From Flavihumibacter soli (GTDB lineage: Bacteria; Bacteroidota; Bacteroidia; Sphingobacteriales; Sphingobacteriaceae): a DNA stretch of 64,000 nt. Of the stretch, positions 24,807 to 33,305 are shown one piece after another; the first letter of the stretch is position 1; every line of letters begins with the position of its first letter. Location: NCBI RefSeq assembly GCF_010692725.1, contig NZ_JAAFZB010000096.1, positions 1,240,001 through 1,304,000 on the forward strand. The letters are read 5' to 3'. The translations under genes were made by a program, and so were the position numbers. The notes under the pieces are model-generated. The model saw only the letters and a list, made by a program, of their open reading frames with translations. It had not been told where the DNA came from and made no database searches.

Positions 24807-26204
24807 TTGAAGCAAACCATAAAGGAGATCTTTGACCTTCAAAAAGCCCACAGCCCCCATCTTAGAACTACCGGATCATCTGAAAGAAAGGATAAACTTC
24901 GTAAGTTAAAAAGCATAATTGAATCGAGCGAGACGGATATCTTTGAAGCTCTGTACCAGGATTTGGGGAAGTCAGAATTTGAAGCCGCCTTATCCGAACT
25001 TTATATAGTTTACTCGGAGATTGATTTCGCTATAAAAAACCTGGACCGCTGGATGAAACCCCGGAAAGTCAGGGTGACACTCTCAAGCCTCCTTAGCAAA
25101 AACCGTATTTACTATGAGCCGAAGGGCGTTTGCCTGATAATTGCTCCGTGGAACTATCCCTTCCAGTTGTTGATAAGTCCGCTGATCTCTGCAATTGCGG
25201 CCGGCAACTGCGCCATGCTTAAACCATCCGAGCTCAGCTGCAGCACAAGCCATGTGCTCACAAGGATGATCAATGCAAATTTCGAAAGCAGTGAGATCGC
25301 TTGTTTCGAAGGCGATGCCACTTGTGCAGAGGAGCTGCTTAGTCTACCATTCGATCACATTTTCTTCACAGGCAGCACCGACGTAGGTAAGAAGGTAATG
25401 GCCGCAGCAGCGAAGAACCTCAGTCCTGTTACACTTGAACTAGGCGGAAAATCACCGGTGATTATTGACGAAAATGTCAGCCTCGAGAAAGTTGTTGATA
25501 AGATCATGTGGGGAAAGTTTATCAACGCCGGGCAAACATGCATTGCTCCGGATTATGTCCTGATCAGGGCAGAACAGCAGGACAAATTCCTTGAACTGTC
25601 TCGCAGCGTTTTGAAGAAAATGTACTATGCGGAAGGTGTCCTTGATGAGAACAGTTATGGTAAGATCATCAGCCAGCGACATTTCGAGCGCCTGAACGGT
25701 CTGCTTAGACAGGCTGTCGATGAGGGTGCGATAATTGATATTGGCGGCGCATCTAATGAAGAGAAACAGATAATTGAACCGACAGTGGTTTCGAATGTTG
25801 ATCCGCAATCAGGCCTTATGCAGGAAGAGATCTTCGGGCCGCTCTTGCCCATTATAAACTACAAATCGCTGGAGGAAGCAATAAGGTTTATCAACGATCG
25901 GCCTAAGCCACTGGCACTTTATATCTTTTCAGATACTGATAGCTCCGCAGAAACGATCATTAAGCAAACCTCCGCCGGCGGCACGACCGTCAATGACATT
26001 GCGATACACTTCGCTAATTCATCCCTTCCATTTGGTGGTGTGGGCACAAGTGGCATGGGGAGTTCCCATGGCTTTTACGGTTTCCGGGCATTTTCCCACG
26101 AGCGTGCAGTGACTTTCCAGTCGAAAGTAGATTTCAACCGCTTAGCTTACCCTCCTTACGGTAATAAGAAAGGCTTGCTGAAATGGCTTAAGAAAGTGAT
26201 ATAA
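24807..26204 (+). CDS. NAD(P)-dependent aldehyde dehydrogenase
   Basis: 465 residues from a TTG start at 24807 (26 bp after the DUF2652 stop); no ATG gives a full-length product. The fold is the ALDH superfamily, class 3-like by its short length. Active-site blocks: APWNYPFQL, LKPSELSCSTS, FFTGSTDVGKK, VTLELGGKSPVII (catalytic base Glu at about 212) and AGQTCIAPDYVLI (catalytic Cys at about 246), and EEIFGPLLPI. Enzymes of this group oxidise aliphatic or aromatic aldehydes. A C-terminal hydrophobic stretch and the KKGLLKWLKKVI tail are usual. Probably co-transcribed with the upstream gene; substrate not predictable. Confidence 0.93.
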   Translation: MKQTIKEIFDLQKAHSPHLRTTGSSERKDKLRKLKSIIESSETDIFEALYQDLGKSEFEAALSELYIVYSEIDFAIKNLDRWMKPRKVRVTLSSLLSKNRIYYEPKGVCLIIAPWNYPFQLLISPLISAIAAGNCAMLKPSELSCSTSHVLTRMINANFESSEIACFEGDATCAEELLSLPFDHIFFTGSTDVGKKVMAAAAKNLSPVTLELGGKSPVIIDENVSLEKVVDKIMWGKFINAGQTCIAPDYVLIRAEQQDKFLELSRSVLKKMYYAEGVLDENSYGKIISQRHFERLNGLLRQAVDEGAIIDIGGASNEEKQIIEPTVVSNVDPQSGLMQEEIFGPLLPIINYKSLEEAIRFINDRPKPLALYIFSDTDSSAETIIKQTSAGGTTVNDIAIHFANSSLPFGGVGTSGMGSSHGFYGFRAFSHERAVTFQSKVDFNRLAYPPYGNKKGLLKWLKKVI

Positions 26205-26233
26205 GATCGTCGATCAATGAAGGAAATTCGGAC

Positions 26234-26626
26234 TTAGTTCTTTGAACTGTGTACCGCCATCCTGTTGCCTTCGGAGTCAGTGAAAAATCCGCAGTAGCCA
26301 ATCTCAGGCGTGATGAGGTATGTTGGTCCTGTTATTTTTCCGCCACTCTCTTCAACCCGTTTAAGGAAGGCATCACAACCGCCGGTTTCATTAGCATTCA
26401 GATAGACCAGTGTATTGCTTTCACCAGGAGTATACCCGGCGCCTTTAATCAGGGCACCACCCACATCCTTCATATCCATATTCTCCGTGTAGATCATCCC
26501 CATCTTTAAACCGGGAGCCGTCTCCTCATCAATTTTTATATCGGCCTGCAGAACAGCAGAGTAGAATTTCTTTGCCCGTTCCATGTCTGATACAGGGATC
26601 TCGAGCCAGTTGATAAGATTTGCCAT
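26234..26626 (-). CDS. VOC-family (glyoxalase/bleomycin resistance-like) protein
   Basis: 130 residues. It starts NLINWLEIPVSDMERAKKFYSAVLQADI, the standard first beta-alpha-beta-beta unit of the vicinal-oxygen-chelate fold, and ends with YCGFFTDSEGNRMAVHS, where a Glu and His supply potential metal ligands. The family includes glyoxalase I, dioxygenases and fosfomycin/bleomycin resistance proteins; this short single-domain type is usually unassigned. Gene ends 30 bp from the convergent aldehyde dehydrogenase stop. The 172 bp upstream contain inverted ATTAGCAAATT repeats. Confidence 0.85.
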   Translation of the reverse strand: MANLINWLEIPVSDMERAKKFYSAVLQADIKIDEETAPGLKMGMIYTENMDMKDVGGALIKGAGYTPGESNTLVYLNANETGGCDAFLKRVEESGGKITGPTYLITPEIGYCGFFTDSEGNRMAVHSSKN

Positions 26627-26631
26627 GATTT

Positions 26632-26803
26632 CAATTTGCTAATGTGACAATTTGTTAATTTGCTAATGAAGGCTGAATCAATTAAATCACTATTAAGAAC
26701 GCAATAGTGATAGTTTTAAAGTTATAAATAAGTATTCGTTCGTATCTGTGAAAACGTTATACATTTCAATGGCAGATACACATTAGCAAATTGCCAAATT
26801 ATC
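26632..26803. repeat. Intergenic repeat unit with inverted ATTAGCAAATT ends
   Basis: AATTTGCTAATG at 26634-26668 (two copies) and CATTAGCAAATT at 26781-26792 are perfect inverted repeats flanking about 110 bp. Inside is a small hairpin (TCACTATT/AATAGTGA). The same motif recurs at 32401-32450 and 55532-55604. The layout suggests a mobile or structural repeat family; nothing coding is seen. Confidence 0.6.
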
Positions 26804-27401
26804 CGTGGATGGTTTCTTTTTTGCCGTAATTCTGGATAACCTTCGCTTCGTACTCCAGGAACTCTTTCCAGCGCTTCTCTACGTCTATTTCACCTGCATA
26901 CTTCCTTGCCAGGGTAATAAACATGGTATAATGTCCCGCCTCGCTGACCATCAGTTCATAATAGAAATCAGACAACTGCTTATCATTTATATTCTCCGAC
27001 ATCACCTTAAAACGTTCGCAACTGCGGGCTTCTATCATGGCTGAAAGAAGAAGGCGATCTATCAGATTTTGCTGCCGGCTTCCGCCTTTCACCATGAACT
27101 GCATCAGTTCATTCACATAATTATCCTTTCGTTCTCTGCCAAGGATGTAGCCGCGTTCGAGGATGATATCGTGAACCCGTTTAAAATGATCCATCTCTTC
27201 CTGAACCAGCATTGCCATCTGTTGAACAAGGTCAGATAAGTTTGGGTTTTGAACAATCAGGGTGATCGCATTACTGGCTGCCTTTTGTTCGCAGAAAGCA
27301 TGGTCCGTAAGGATCTCCTCAATATTGCTTTCCACAATGTTCTTTACCCAGTTGGGATCAGTGGGAAGCTGAAGCTTTAAAATGGTCTTTTCGTTACTCA
27401 C
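26799..27401 (-). CDS. miaE: tRNA-(ms[2]io[6]A)-hydroxylase (MiaE family)
   Basis: 200 residues, ferritin-like diiron fold. Ligand helices: SNAITLIVQN with EQKAAS (first helix), LVQEEMDHFKRVHDII (second pair, ExxH), MIEARSCERFKVM (third) and MVSEAGHYTMFI (fourth ExxH) give the four-helix diiron site expected of MiaE. It hydroxylates the isopentenyl group of ms2i6A37 in tRNA using O2. The gene is on the minus strand, divergent from ppc by 95 bp, with no apparent operon partner. The gene symbol follows the family match. Confidence 0.87.
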   Translation of the reverse strand: MSNEKTILKLQLPTDPNWVKNIVESNIEEILTDHAFCEQKAASNAITLIVQNPNLSDLVQQMAMLVQEEMDHFKRVHDIILERGYILGRERKDNYVNELMQFMVKGGSRQQNLIDRLLLSAMIEARSCERFKVMSENINDKQLSDFYYELMVSEAGHYTMFITLARKYAGEIDVEKRWKEFLEYEAKVIQNYGKKETIHG

Positions 27402-27496
27402 AGAGCAAAGTTACTGTTCATAAATTAAAGACAGACAGTTTTTATCAATAGTAAAAGCTTAGATGCGACATAAAGATTTCGTATTTTTCCCTGACT

Positions 27497-30085
27497 ATGT
27501 CAAAACTGATCTCCAAAACTGGGTCGAAGCAGACGGTGTTTAAAGATGAAGTCACTACGAAGTTTGAACTTTATAACAGTTTATTCCTTACCCTGCCTTT
27601 TTACACAGTCAAAAATACCGGCCTGGCACTCCCTTACTTTTTTAATCATTGTGAGGAAGGTGCAAACCAGCATATAAGCCCGGATAAGATAATTTCCACT
27701 TTTTTCACAGCGCAAAAAGGTATTACAGACGAGACGAAGACCGTCGAACTTCTGTTTCGTTTTATTCAATATATCGAGCGGCAGGTCGTTCTGTTTGATG
27801 CGGTAGAGGATGCTGCATTTTCCAAAATAAAGGAAGTTGAAGACACGGTCTCTTTCAACAGTTTAATGAAACAGGCATCAGGAGATGAAAATCTGTATCA
27901 ACGCATTGTTGAATCATTAAGAGAATTTAAGCTTCGTCTCGTACTTACTGCTCACCCGACTCAATTCTATCCGGGCCCGGTGTTAGGTATAATGACAGAC
28001 CTCACGAATGCCATTAAGGAGAACGATATCAAAACCATCAGCTTGCTCTTACAGCAGTTGGGGAAAACTCCCTTCTTTAAAAAGGAAAAACCAAGCCCCG
28101 TCGACGAAGCTACCAGCCTGACCTGGTACCTGGAGAACATTTTATATCAAACTGCTTCAGATATACATAACAACCTGGAAGAGGTGCTTGATCTCAGTTT
28201 TAGCAACCATAGCCTGATAGAACTGGGTTTCTGGCCGGGAGGTGACCGGGATGGAAATCCGTATGTAACAGCTGAAACGACCGAACAGGTCTCATTGTTG
28301 CTAAGGAAAGCTTTGTTCAGGTGTTATTACCGGGATTTCAGGGATATGAAACGCCGCATCACATTTCGGGGTGTGGAGAAGTTTATGGATAACCTGGAGG
28401 TTTTGATCTACTCAAATGCCTTTGACTCCCATCCCAGCCAGGACAATATAAAAGAGGAGCTCTTAACCAATTTCCGATCCATTAAGGCCGTACTCAGCCT
28501 CTATCATGATAACCTGTTTGCCAGCCTCGTCGATGATATGATCTGGAAGGTGCGGCTCTTCGGCTGTTATTTTGCCTCCCTGGATATCCGGCAGGATAGC
28601 CGTATCCTGAGAAAGCTTTTTGAGGAATGCACCGCTTCTCCGGAGCTCAATGATGAACTCCCGGCTAATTATTCCGATTTCGCTGAAGCGGAAAAGATCG
28701 CTGCCATCGGCATGACCACATCGGATTTTTCATCTGACGAGTCGTTTTCGGAATTAAGCAGAGATGGACTGCAGGTTATACGCCTTATCCGGGAAATGCA
28801 AAATAATAATGGCAAGCGTGCATGCCACCGGTTTATAATCAGTAACTGCCAGAAAGCATCAGACATACTCCAGCTAATGCAGCTGTTCCTCTGGAGCGAC
28901 TGGGAAATGGATTCCCTCGACATTGATTTTGTACCGCTGTTCGAAACCATAGATGATTTGAAAGCCGCCGATAAGGTTATGGAAAGTCTTTACCGGCATC
29001 CGATTTACAGAAAGCATCTTAAAAGAAGGAAGAACCGGCAGACCATCATGCTGGGCTACTCAGATAGTACCAAAGATGGCGGTTATTTGATGGCTAACTG
29101 GTCTATTTATGCTTCTAAAGCCAGCCTGACAAAAACGTCGCGTGAGAATGGTATCGACCTTGCCTTTTTTGACGGCCGTGGGGGGCCGCCGGCCAGGGGC
29201 GGTGGTAAAACGCATAATTTCTATGCTTCCTTCGGGCGAGATGTCGCTAATAAACAGATCCAGATCACCGTACAAGGTCAGACTATCAGTTCACAGTTCG
29301 GCACTTTAGAGAGTTCGTTCAGTAATATGGAGCAGCTTGTTCATGCCGGAATAAGCTCCGCTTTATATAAGCAGGGCTCTGATACGATGACGAAAAATGA
29401 AAGCGATCTTTTTGCACGAATGGCTGAAGTGAGCTATGATTGCTTCATCTCATTAAGAAAGCATCCGCTGTTCCTGAAATTCCTGGAAATTCAAAGCCCT
29501 TTGAGGATGTTATCCCAGATCAACATCAGCAGCCGCCCGGTTAAAAGAAATGGTGATACCGAACTAAAACTTGAGGATCTAAGGGCCATCAGCTTCGTGA
29601 CCGCATGGAGCCAGCTGAAACAAAACGTTCCCGGATTTTATGGCGTAGGATCGGCACTCCAATTCGTCAAGGATAACGATGACTGGGAAACCGCAAAAAG
29701 GTTCTACAAGGAGAACGGCTTCTTCAAAACGGCCATAGACAATTGTATGATGTCCATGAGTAAGTCTGATTTTAGACTGACGGCTTACCTGGAAAAGGAT
29801 GCAACTTTCGGCGTCTTCTGGAAAATGTTAAAGGAAGAATTTGAACTGACAAAAAAATTAGTTCTTGAGCTTACTGGCACAAAGGTGCTCATGGAGAAAT
29901 ATCCTGTGGCAAGGCAGTCTATCTCCGTTCGGGAAAAAATAACGCTGCCGCTGGTAATCATTCAGCGCTACGCTATTATCAAAGGGCTGGATCCTCAAAC
30001 TACCGAAGAACAGAAAACAGTCTTCGACAAGTTAATACTAAGAACCTTATACGGGATAGTAAATGCAGCGAGAAATTCAGTGTAG
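27497..30085 (+). CDS. ppc: Phosphoenolpyruvate carboxylase
   Basis: 862 residues, the normal length. The catalytic blocks are present: LVLTAHPTQFYPG (His-containing active site, about 155-167), GFWPGGDRDGNPYVTAETT, GYSDSTKDGGYLMANW (about 520-535) and FFDGRGGPPARGGGKTHNF (about 557-575). The enzyme adds bicarbonate to PEP to form oxaloacetate, an anaplerotic reaction of the TCA cycle. The C-terminus ends RTLYGIVNAARNSV; typical PEPCs end with a TG-hydrophobic tail, and here the last residues diverge from the QNTG form. Sequence identity to plant-type PEPC is low, as in many Bacteroidota. Confidence 0.95.
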   Translation: MSKLISKTGSKQTVFKDEVTTKFELYNSLFLTLPFYTVKNTGLALPYFFNHCEEGANQHISPDKIISTFFTAQKGITDETKTVELLFRFIQYIERQVVLFDAVEDAAFSKIKEVEDTVSFNSLMKQASGDENLYQRIVESLREFKLRLVLTAHPTQFYPGPVLGIMTDLTNAIKENDIKTISLLLQQLGKTPFFKKEKPSPVDEATSLTWYLENILYQTASDIHNNLEEVLDLSFSNHSLIELGFWPGGDRDGNPYVTAETTEQVSLLLRKALFRCYYRDFRDMKRRITFRGVEKFMDNLEVLIYSNAFDSHPSQDNIKEELLTNFRSIKAVLSLYHDNLFASLVDDMIWKVRLFGCYFASLDIRQDSRILRKLFEECTASPELNDELPANYSDFAEAEKIAAIGMTTSDFSSDESFSELSRDGLQVIRLIREMQNNNGKRACHRFIISNCQKASDILQLMQLFLWSDWEMDSLDIDFVPLFETIDDLKAADKVMESLYRHPIYRKHLKRRKNRQTIMLGYSDSTKDGGYLMANWSIYASKASLTKTSRENGIDLAFFDGRGGPPARGGGKTHNFYASFGRDVANKQIQITVQGQTISSQFGTLESSFSNMEQLVHAGISSALYKQGSDTMTKNESDLFARMAEVSYDCFISLRKHPLFLKFLEIQSPLRMLSQINISSRPVKRNGDTELKLEDLRAISFVTAWSQLKQNVPGFYGVGSALQFVKDNDDWETAKRFYKENGFFKTAIDNCMMSMSKSDFRLTAYLEKDATFGVFWKMLKEEFELTKKLVLELTGTKVLMEKYPVARQSISVREKITLPLVIIQRYAIIKGLDPQTTEEQKTVFDKLILRTLYGIVNAARNSV

Positions 30086-30180
30086 CTGTCAGGTATCAGG
30101 CATGAGGTTTCAGGGTTTGGCTATCAGGTTTCAGGTATCAGCTGTCAGGTATCAGGTATCAGCTTTTTAGATTAGATTAG
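30084..30180. repeat. Tandem and direct repeats of AGCTGTCAGGTATCAGG
   Basis: A 17-base unit AGCTGTCAGGTATCAGG occurs at 30084-30100 and 30140-30156, with several partial CAGGTATCAG/CAGGTTTCAG copies between and after, then a GATTAGATT run. Sits just after the ppc stop. Confidence 0.7.
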
Positions 30181-30234
30181 ATTTTTTTTCCAACCTCCCT
30201 AAACCCATAAACCTATAATCCCATAAACCTTTCC

Positions 30235-31047
30235 TTACATCTTCAGGTACGGATCAGCTCCTTCTGCCGGAAGATCTGCACTGTAATGAAATTTCAGTTT
30301 TTCAGCGGTAATCTGGGTGATATCCAGGATGACTGAGGTACCGCTTTTACTGTTAGGAGCTGGGACAGCCAATTCGCCATGCTCAGGAATATTATAGAGG
30401 GTCACGTATTCCGTTTTGAAGGTCTGGCCCCGTTTAATATACCTGACCGATACCTTGACCGTATCAAGAGGAAAGCCGGTTTGATTCTTAACAATCGCCT
30501 GCAAGTGGCGAATGCCACCAAACTTGCTATAGTATCTGAAGGCGTTATGGCTCACTTTAATGAACTCGGACCAGCGGTTTCTAATGTGGGTATTCGCTGT
30601 ATCGACTTTGGAAGCCGGGGATTCCGCCGCCTGTTGCACAATCTTTTTCACAGGTGCAGATGCCAGCTTTACTGGTGCAGGCGCGGGTTCTGAGGATTGC
30701 TGCTTGTGAACAACCATCTTGCCGTCCTGCTTGTAATAATACAGGGCACCGTTTAAAATCAGGAGTACCACAGCTGCACACTGCATAAATGTGATCCGCT
30801 TACGCGTCTTTGGCTCGGAGATGGCATCGGCGGAGAAAACATACTTTGGACCGACATGCTTTTTAAAGTGCAAAGGTACACCCGTTTCATTCAGTAAAGA
30901 TTTGAGCTCCTCAATCTTACAGGCAGGTATCCATCTTCCTCCTTCCGTGCGAAGTAATGTTTCCGGATTGACGCCTTTTTTTCTTAATTCCTCAATTGAA
31001 AAAGGGCCTTCTTTGCCACCCGGTGTTTGAATGTAATATGTGATCAT
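30235..31047 (-). CDS. GYF_2-domain membrane protein
   Basis: 270 residues. Residues 1-55 form a GYF_2 domain (ITYYIQTPGGKEGPFSIEEL, then KGVNPETLLRTEGGRWIPA with the Trp-containing strand), which usually faces the cytoplasm and is proposed to bind proline-rich or other ligands. A membrane segment lies at about 87-106 (FMQCAAVVLLILNGALYYY). The outer part is Ala/Pro-rich to about 155 and ends with a beta domain (FPLDTVKVSVRYIKRGQTFK). Such proteins are of unknown role and are frequent in Bacteroidota. Gene is flanked by the ppc repeat region and a GH43 gene on the other strand. Confidence 0.8.
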   Translation of the reverse strand: MITYYIQTPGGKEGPFSIEELRKKGVNPETLLRTEGGRWIPACKIEELKSLLNETGVPLHFKKHVGPKYVFSADAISEPKTRKRITFMQCAAVVLLILNGALYYYKQDGKMVVHKQQSSEPAPAPVKLASAPVKKIVQQAAESPASKVDTANTHIRNRWSEFIKVSHNAFRYYSKFGGIRHLQAIVKNQTGFPLDTVKVSVRYIKRGQTFKTEYVTLYNIPEHGELAVPAPNSKSGTSVILDITQITAEKLKFHYSADLPAEGADPYLKM

Positions 31048-31164
31048 TCCTAGTAGCTAACAGAGCCTGAGCCTTTATACGCAATTAAAAGCATTTAGGT
31101 TATAGGTAAATTACTTTCCAGATTTATGGTAAATTAGCAAAATTAAATAAAGATTACCGTCATT

Positions 31165-32148
31165 ATGAATCTCAGAAACCTGGCAATTGTGCTCCTGTTC
31201 AGTTCAACTCTAAGCGGCTGTTTTAGCCAGCGCGCCAGCAACGTGGTCAGATCGGGAAACCCGGTGTTTGAAGGCTGGTACGCTGACCCCGAAGCTGTCG
31301 TATTCAGGGAGAAGTACTATATATATCCCACCTATTCGGCACCTTATGAGAAACAGGTTTTCCTCGACGCTTTTTCCTCGAAGGATTTGGTTAACTGGGA
31401 AAAACACAGCCGTATTGTCGATACTGCCTCGATACGCTGGGCAAAAAAAGCGGTATGGGCACCATCAATTACTGAAAAGGACGGGCGGTATTACCTGTTC
31501 TTCGGTGCGAATGATATCCAGAACGATCAGGAGCATGGAGGAATCGGTGTTGCCGTATCCGATAATCCGGAAGGACCTTTTAAAGACCACCTTGGTAAGC
31601 CGCTTATTGATAAATTCCATAATGGCGCCCAGCCTATAGACCAGTTTGTGTTTAAGGACAAGGACGGGCAATACTATCTTATTTATGGCGGTTGGCGGCA
31701 CTGTAATATTGCCCGTCTCAATAGCGATTTCACTGGATTTCTACCCTTCTCCGATGGTACTGTCTTCAAGGAGATCACCCCCGACAAGTATGTGGAGGGT
31801 CCCTTTATGTTCATCAGAAATGGAAAATATTATTTTATGTGGTCTGAAGGGGGCTGGACAGGACCGGACTATTCGGTTGCCTATGCCATAGCAGACTCAC
31901 CGCTCGGCCCCTTTAAGAGGGCAGGTAAGATCCTTCAGCAAAATAGCACGGTAGCGACCGGCGCAGGCCATCATTCGGTAATTCATCATTCCGCAAAAGA
32001 CCGCTGGTATATGGTGTATCACCGCAGACCGCTCGGGCAAACAGACAGAAATCACCGGGTAACCTGTATTGATGAAATGAAGTTCAAAGGTGATTCCATT
32101 CTTCCTGTAAAGATCACTTTTGAAGGGGTGGAGAAGGATAAGTTATGA
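31165..32148 (+). CDS. Glycoside hydrolase family 43 lipoprotein
   Basis: 327 residues. A lipobox (STLSGC) at residues 18-23 predicts a lipoprotein. The five-bladed beta-propeller of GH43 is indicated by GWYADPEAVVF (catalytic-base Asp at about 39), VWAPSITEKDGRYYLFF with the pKa-modulating Asp region, and the acid Glu in DKYVEGPFMFI (about 213). Typical activities are arabinofuranosidase, xylosidase or arabinanase. It is isolated, with no SusC/SusD or regulator nearby, so not part of a visible polysaccharide utilisation locus. Substrate unknown. Confidence 0.88.
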   Translation: MNLRNLAIVLLFSSTLSGCFSQRASNVVRSGNPVFEGWYADPEAVVFREKYYIYPTYSAPYEKQVFLDAFSSKDLVNWEKHSRIVDTASIRWAKKAVWAPSITEKDGRYYLFFGANDIQNDQEHGGIGVAVSDNPEGPFKDHLGKPLIDKFHNGAQPIDQFVFKDKDGQYYLIYGGWRHCNIARLNSDFTGFLPFSDGTVFKEITPDKYVEGPFMFIRNGKYYFMWSEGGWTGPDYSVAYAIADSPLGPFKRAGKILQQNSTVATGAGHHSVIHHSAKDRWYMVYHRRPLGQTDRNHRVTCIDEMKFKGDSILPVKITFEGVEKDKL

Positions 32149-32446
32149 GTTGGTGTTATTAGCTGGGAGTTGGGAGTTGGGAGTTATGAGTATTAAGTAA
32201 TAAGTGGTAAGTAATAAGTGGTAAGTAATAGGAAGGCCCTTCCTTAGGTCTGGTAAGGGATTGGTTAAGGTCAAGTCCATTAAAACATGGACTTGAGTCG
32301 AAGATGGTATGAAGGAGAATGCTGGAAGGAATAGTCAAATCATGTTCCTTAACTCAAATGATCATGCGAGGGCATAATGCCAGGCACTGACATTTACATC
32401 CACCAATTAGCAAATTGCCGAATTAGCATATTAGCACATTACCGAA
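32149..32446. repeat. Repeat-rich intergenic region after GH43 gene
   Basis: About 300 bp without a gene. It holds three 7-base GGGAGTT repeats (32165-32185), then a 14-base unit TAAGTAATAAGTGG repeated 2.7 times (32194-32230). Near the right end (32401-32450) is a copy of the ATTAGCAAATTGCCGAATTAGC repeat family. It probably contains the promoter region for the epimerase gene on the right only in the minus orientation ahead of 33121, so here it is its 3' side. Confidence 0.75.
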
Positions 32447-33121
32447 TTAACCTGCCAGTTCAATAATATCCCGGCCTTCAACAGTGCTTTTCCGGAACCC
32501 CTTTTTTGTAACGGTAATCATGGCCAGACCCAATTCTTTCAAGGTGCAGAAGCCATTGGGATAAAGAGCCCGCCCTATGGGATAAAGCCAGGTGATATAG
32601 CGATAAAAGGATTTCGCATTCTTCAGGCCTTCGGTTGGCCTCATAAAGCCCGGACGAAAATTATACACCTGTCTGAAAGGTAGTTCCATCAGATCGTTTT
32701 CAGTTTTACCCTTCACTCTTGCCCATGTCTGCCGTTCCCTCTCCGTGCTGTCAGTTCCGGCACCGGAAACATAGCAGAATGTCATAGCGGGATTCAGCCT
32801 GCTCAATGTTTGGGCTACATGCATCGTCAGGGTATAGGTCAGTTCGTAATAGGTCTCTGGTTTAACGCCTATCGAGGATACTCCCAAGCAAAAAAAGCAG
32901 GCATTATAACCTTCGATCCTATCTTCAATCAATGAAAGATCAAAAAAATTACTGTGAATGATCTCTGTGAGCTTTGGATGATTTACACCTCCTGGTTTCC
33001 GATTGATCACCAGCACTGACTCAACATCAGGATGCAGAAGGCATTCATGCATGACACCTTCTCCTACCATTCCTGTGGCACCGGTTATTATGACTCTGAT
33101 CTTCGTTTCCAATTCGCTCAT
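32447..33121 (-). CDS. NAD(P)-binding epimerase/dehydratase-like protein
   Basis: 224 residues. The Rossmann start IRVIITGATGMVGEGVMHEC has the GxxGxxG dinucleotide motif, and the next strand SVLVINRK fits an NADPH-binding arginine. The short-chain-like middle (YNACFFCLGVSSIG, YETYELTYTL region) includes a YVSGAGTDST strand. Family: NAD-dependent epimerase/dehydratase or atypical SDR of the NmrA-like type, unknown substrate. It is monocistronic and divergent from the hybrid kinase gene. Confidence 0.8.
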   Translation of the reverse strand: MSELETKIRVIITGATGMVGEGVMHECLLHPDVESVLVINRKPGGVNHPKLTEIIHSNFFDLSLIEDRIEGYNACFFCLGVSSIGVKPETYYELTYTLTMHVAQTLSRLNPAMTFCYVSGAGTDSTERERQTWARVKGKTENDLMELPFRQVYNFRPGFMRPTEGLKNAKSFYRYITWLYPIGRALYPNGFCTLKELGLAMITVTKKGFRKSTVEGRDIIELAG

Positions 33122-33235
33122 TATTCCTCGTGAAATTACTAATAATCAAGGAGATGTTCCATCAGCATATTGCCCTGCGGTTTCGTAAGGTTATTGTAAA
33201 CTAAACTAATAGTGGTGTTTTATTTCACTATGGCG

Positions 33236-33243
33236 TATCTTTG
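33236..33243 (+). promoter_or_regulatory. Candidate -7 element TATCTTTG upstream of hybrid kinase
   Basis: TATCTTTG matches the Bacteroidota -7 consensus TANNTTTG and lies 63 bp upstream of the chosen kinase start. No clear TTTG is found at the -33 position, so it is only a candidate. Confidence 0.35.
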
Positions 33244-33305
33244 CCCCCCGAAAATACGTATGGCTCTATCAGTAAACTCATCTGTTTTTGGGTTTTAACA
33301 TTTAC

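Noticed and set aside
27406-27413. Perfect TANNTTTG (TAACTTTG on the minus strand) just upstream of miaE
   Set aside because: Only 4 bases separate it from the ATG and no TTTG lies at the -33 distance, so it cannot serve the annotated start.
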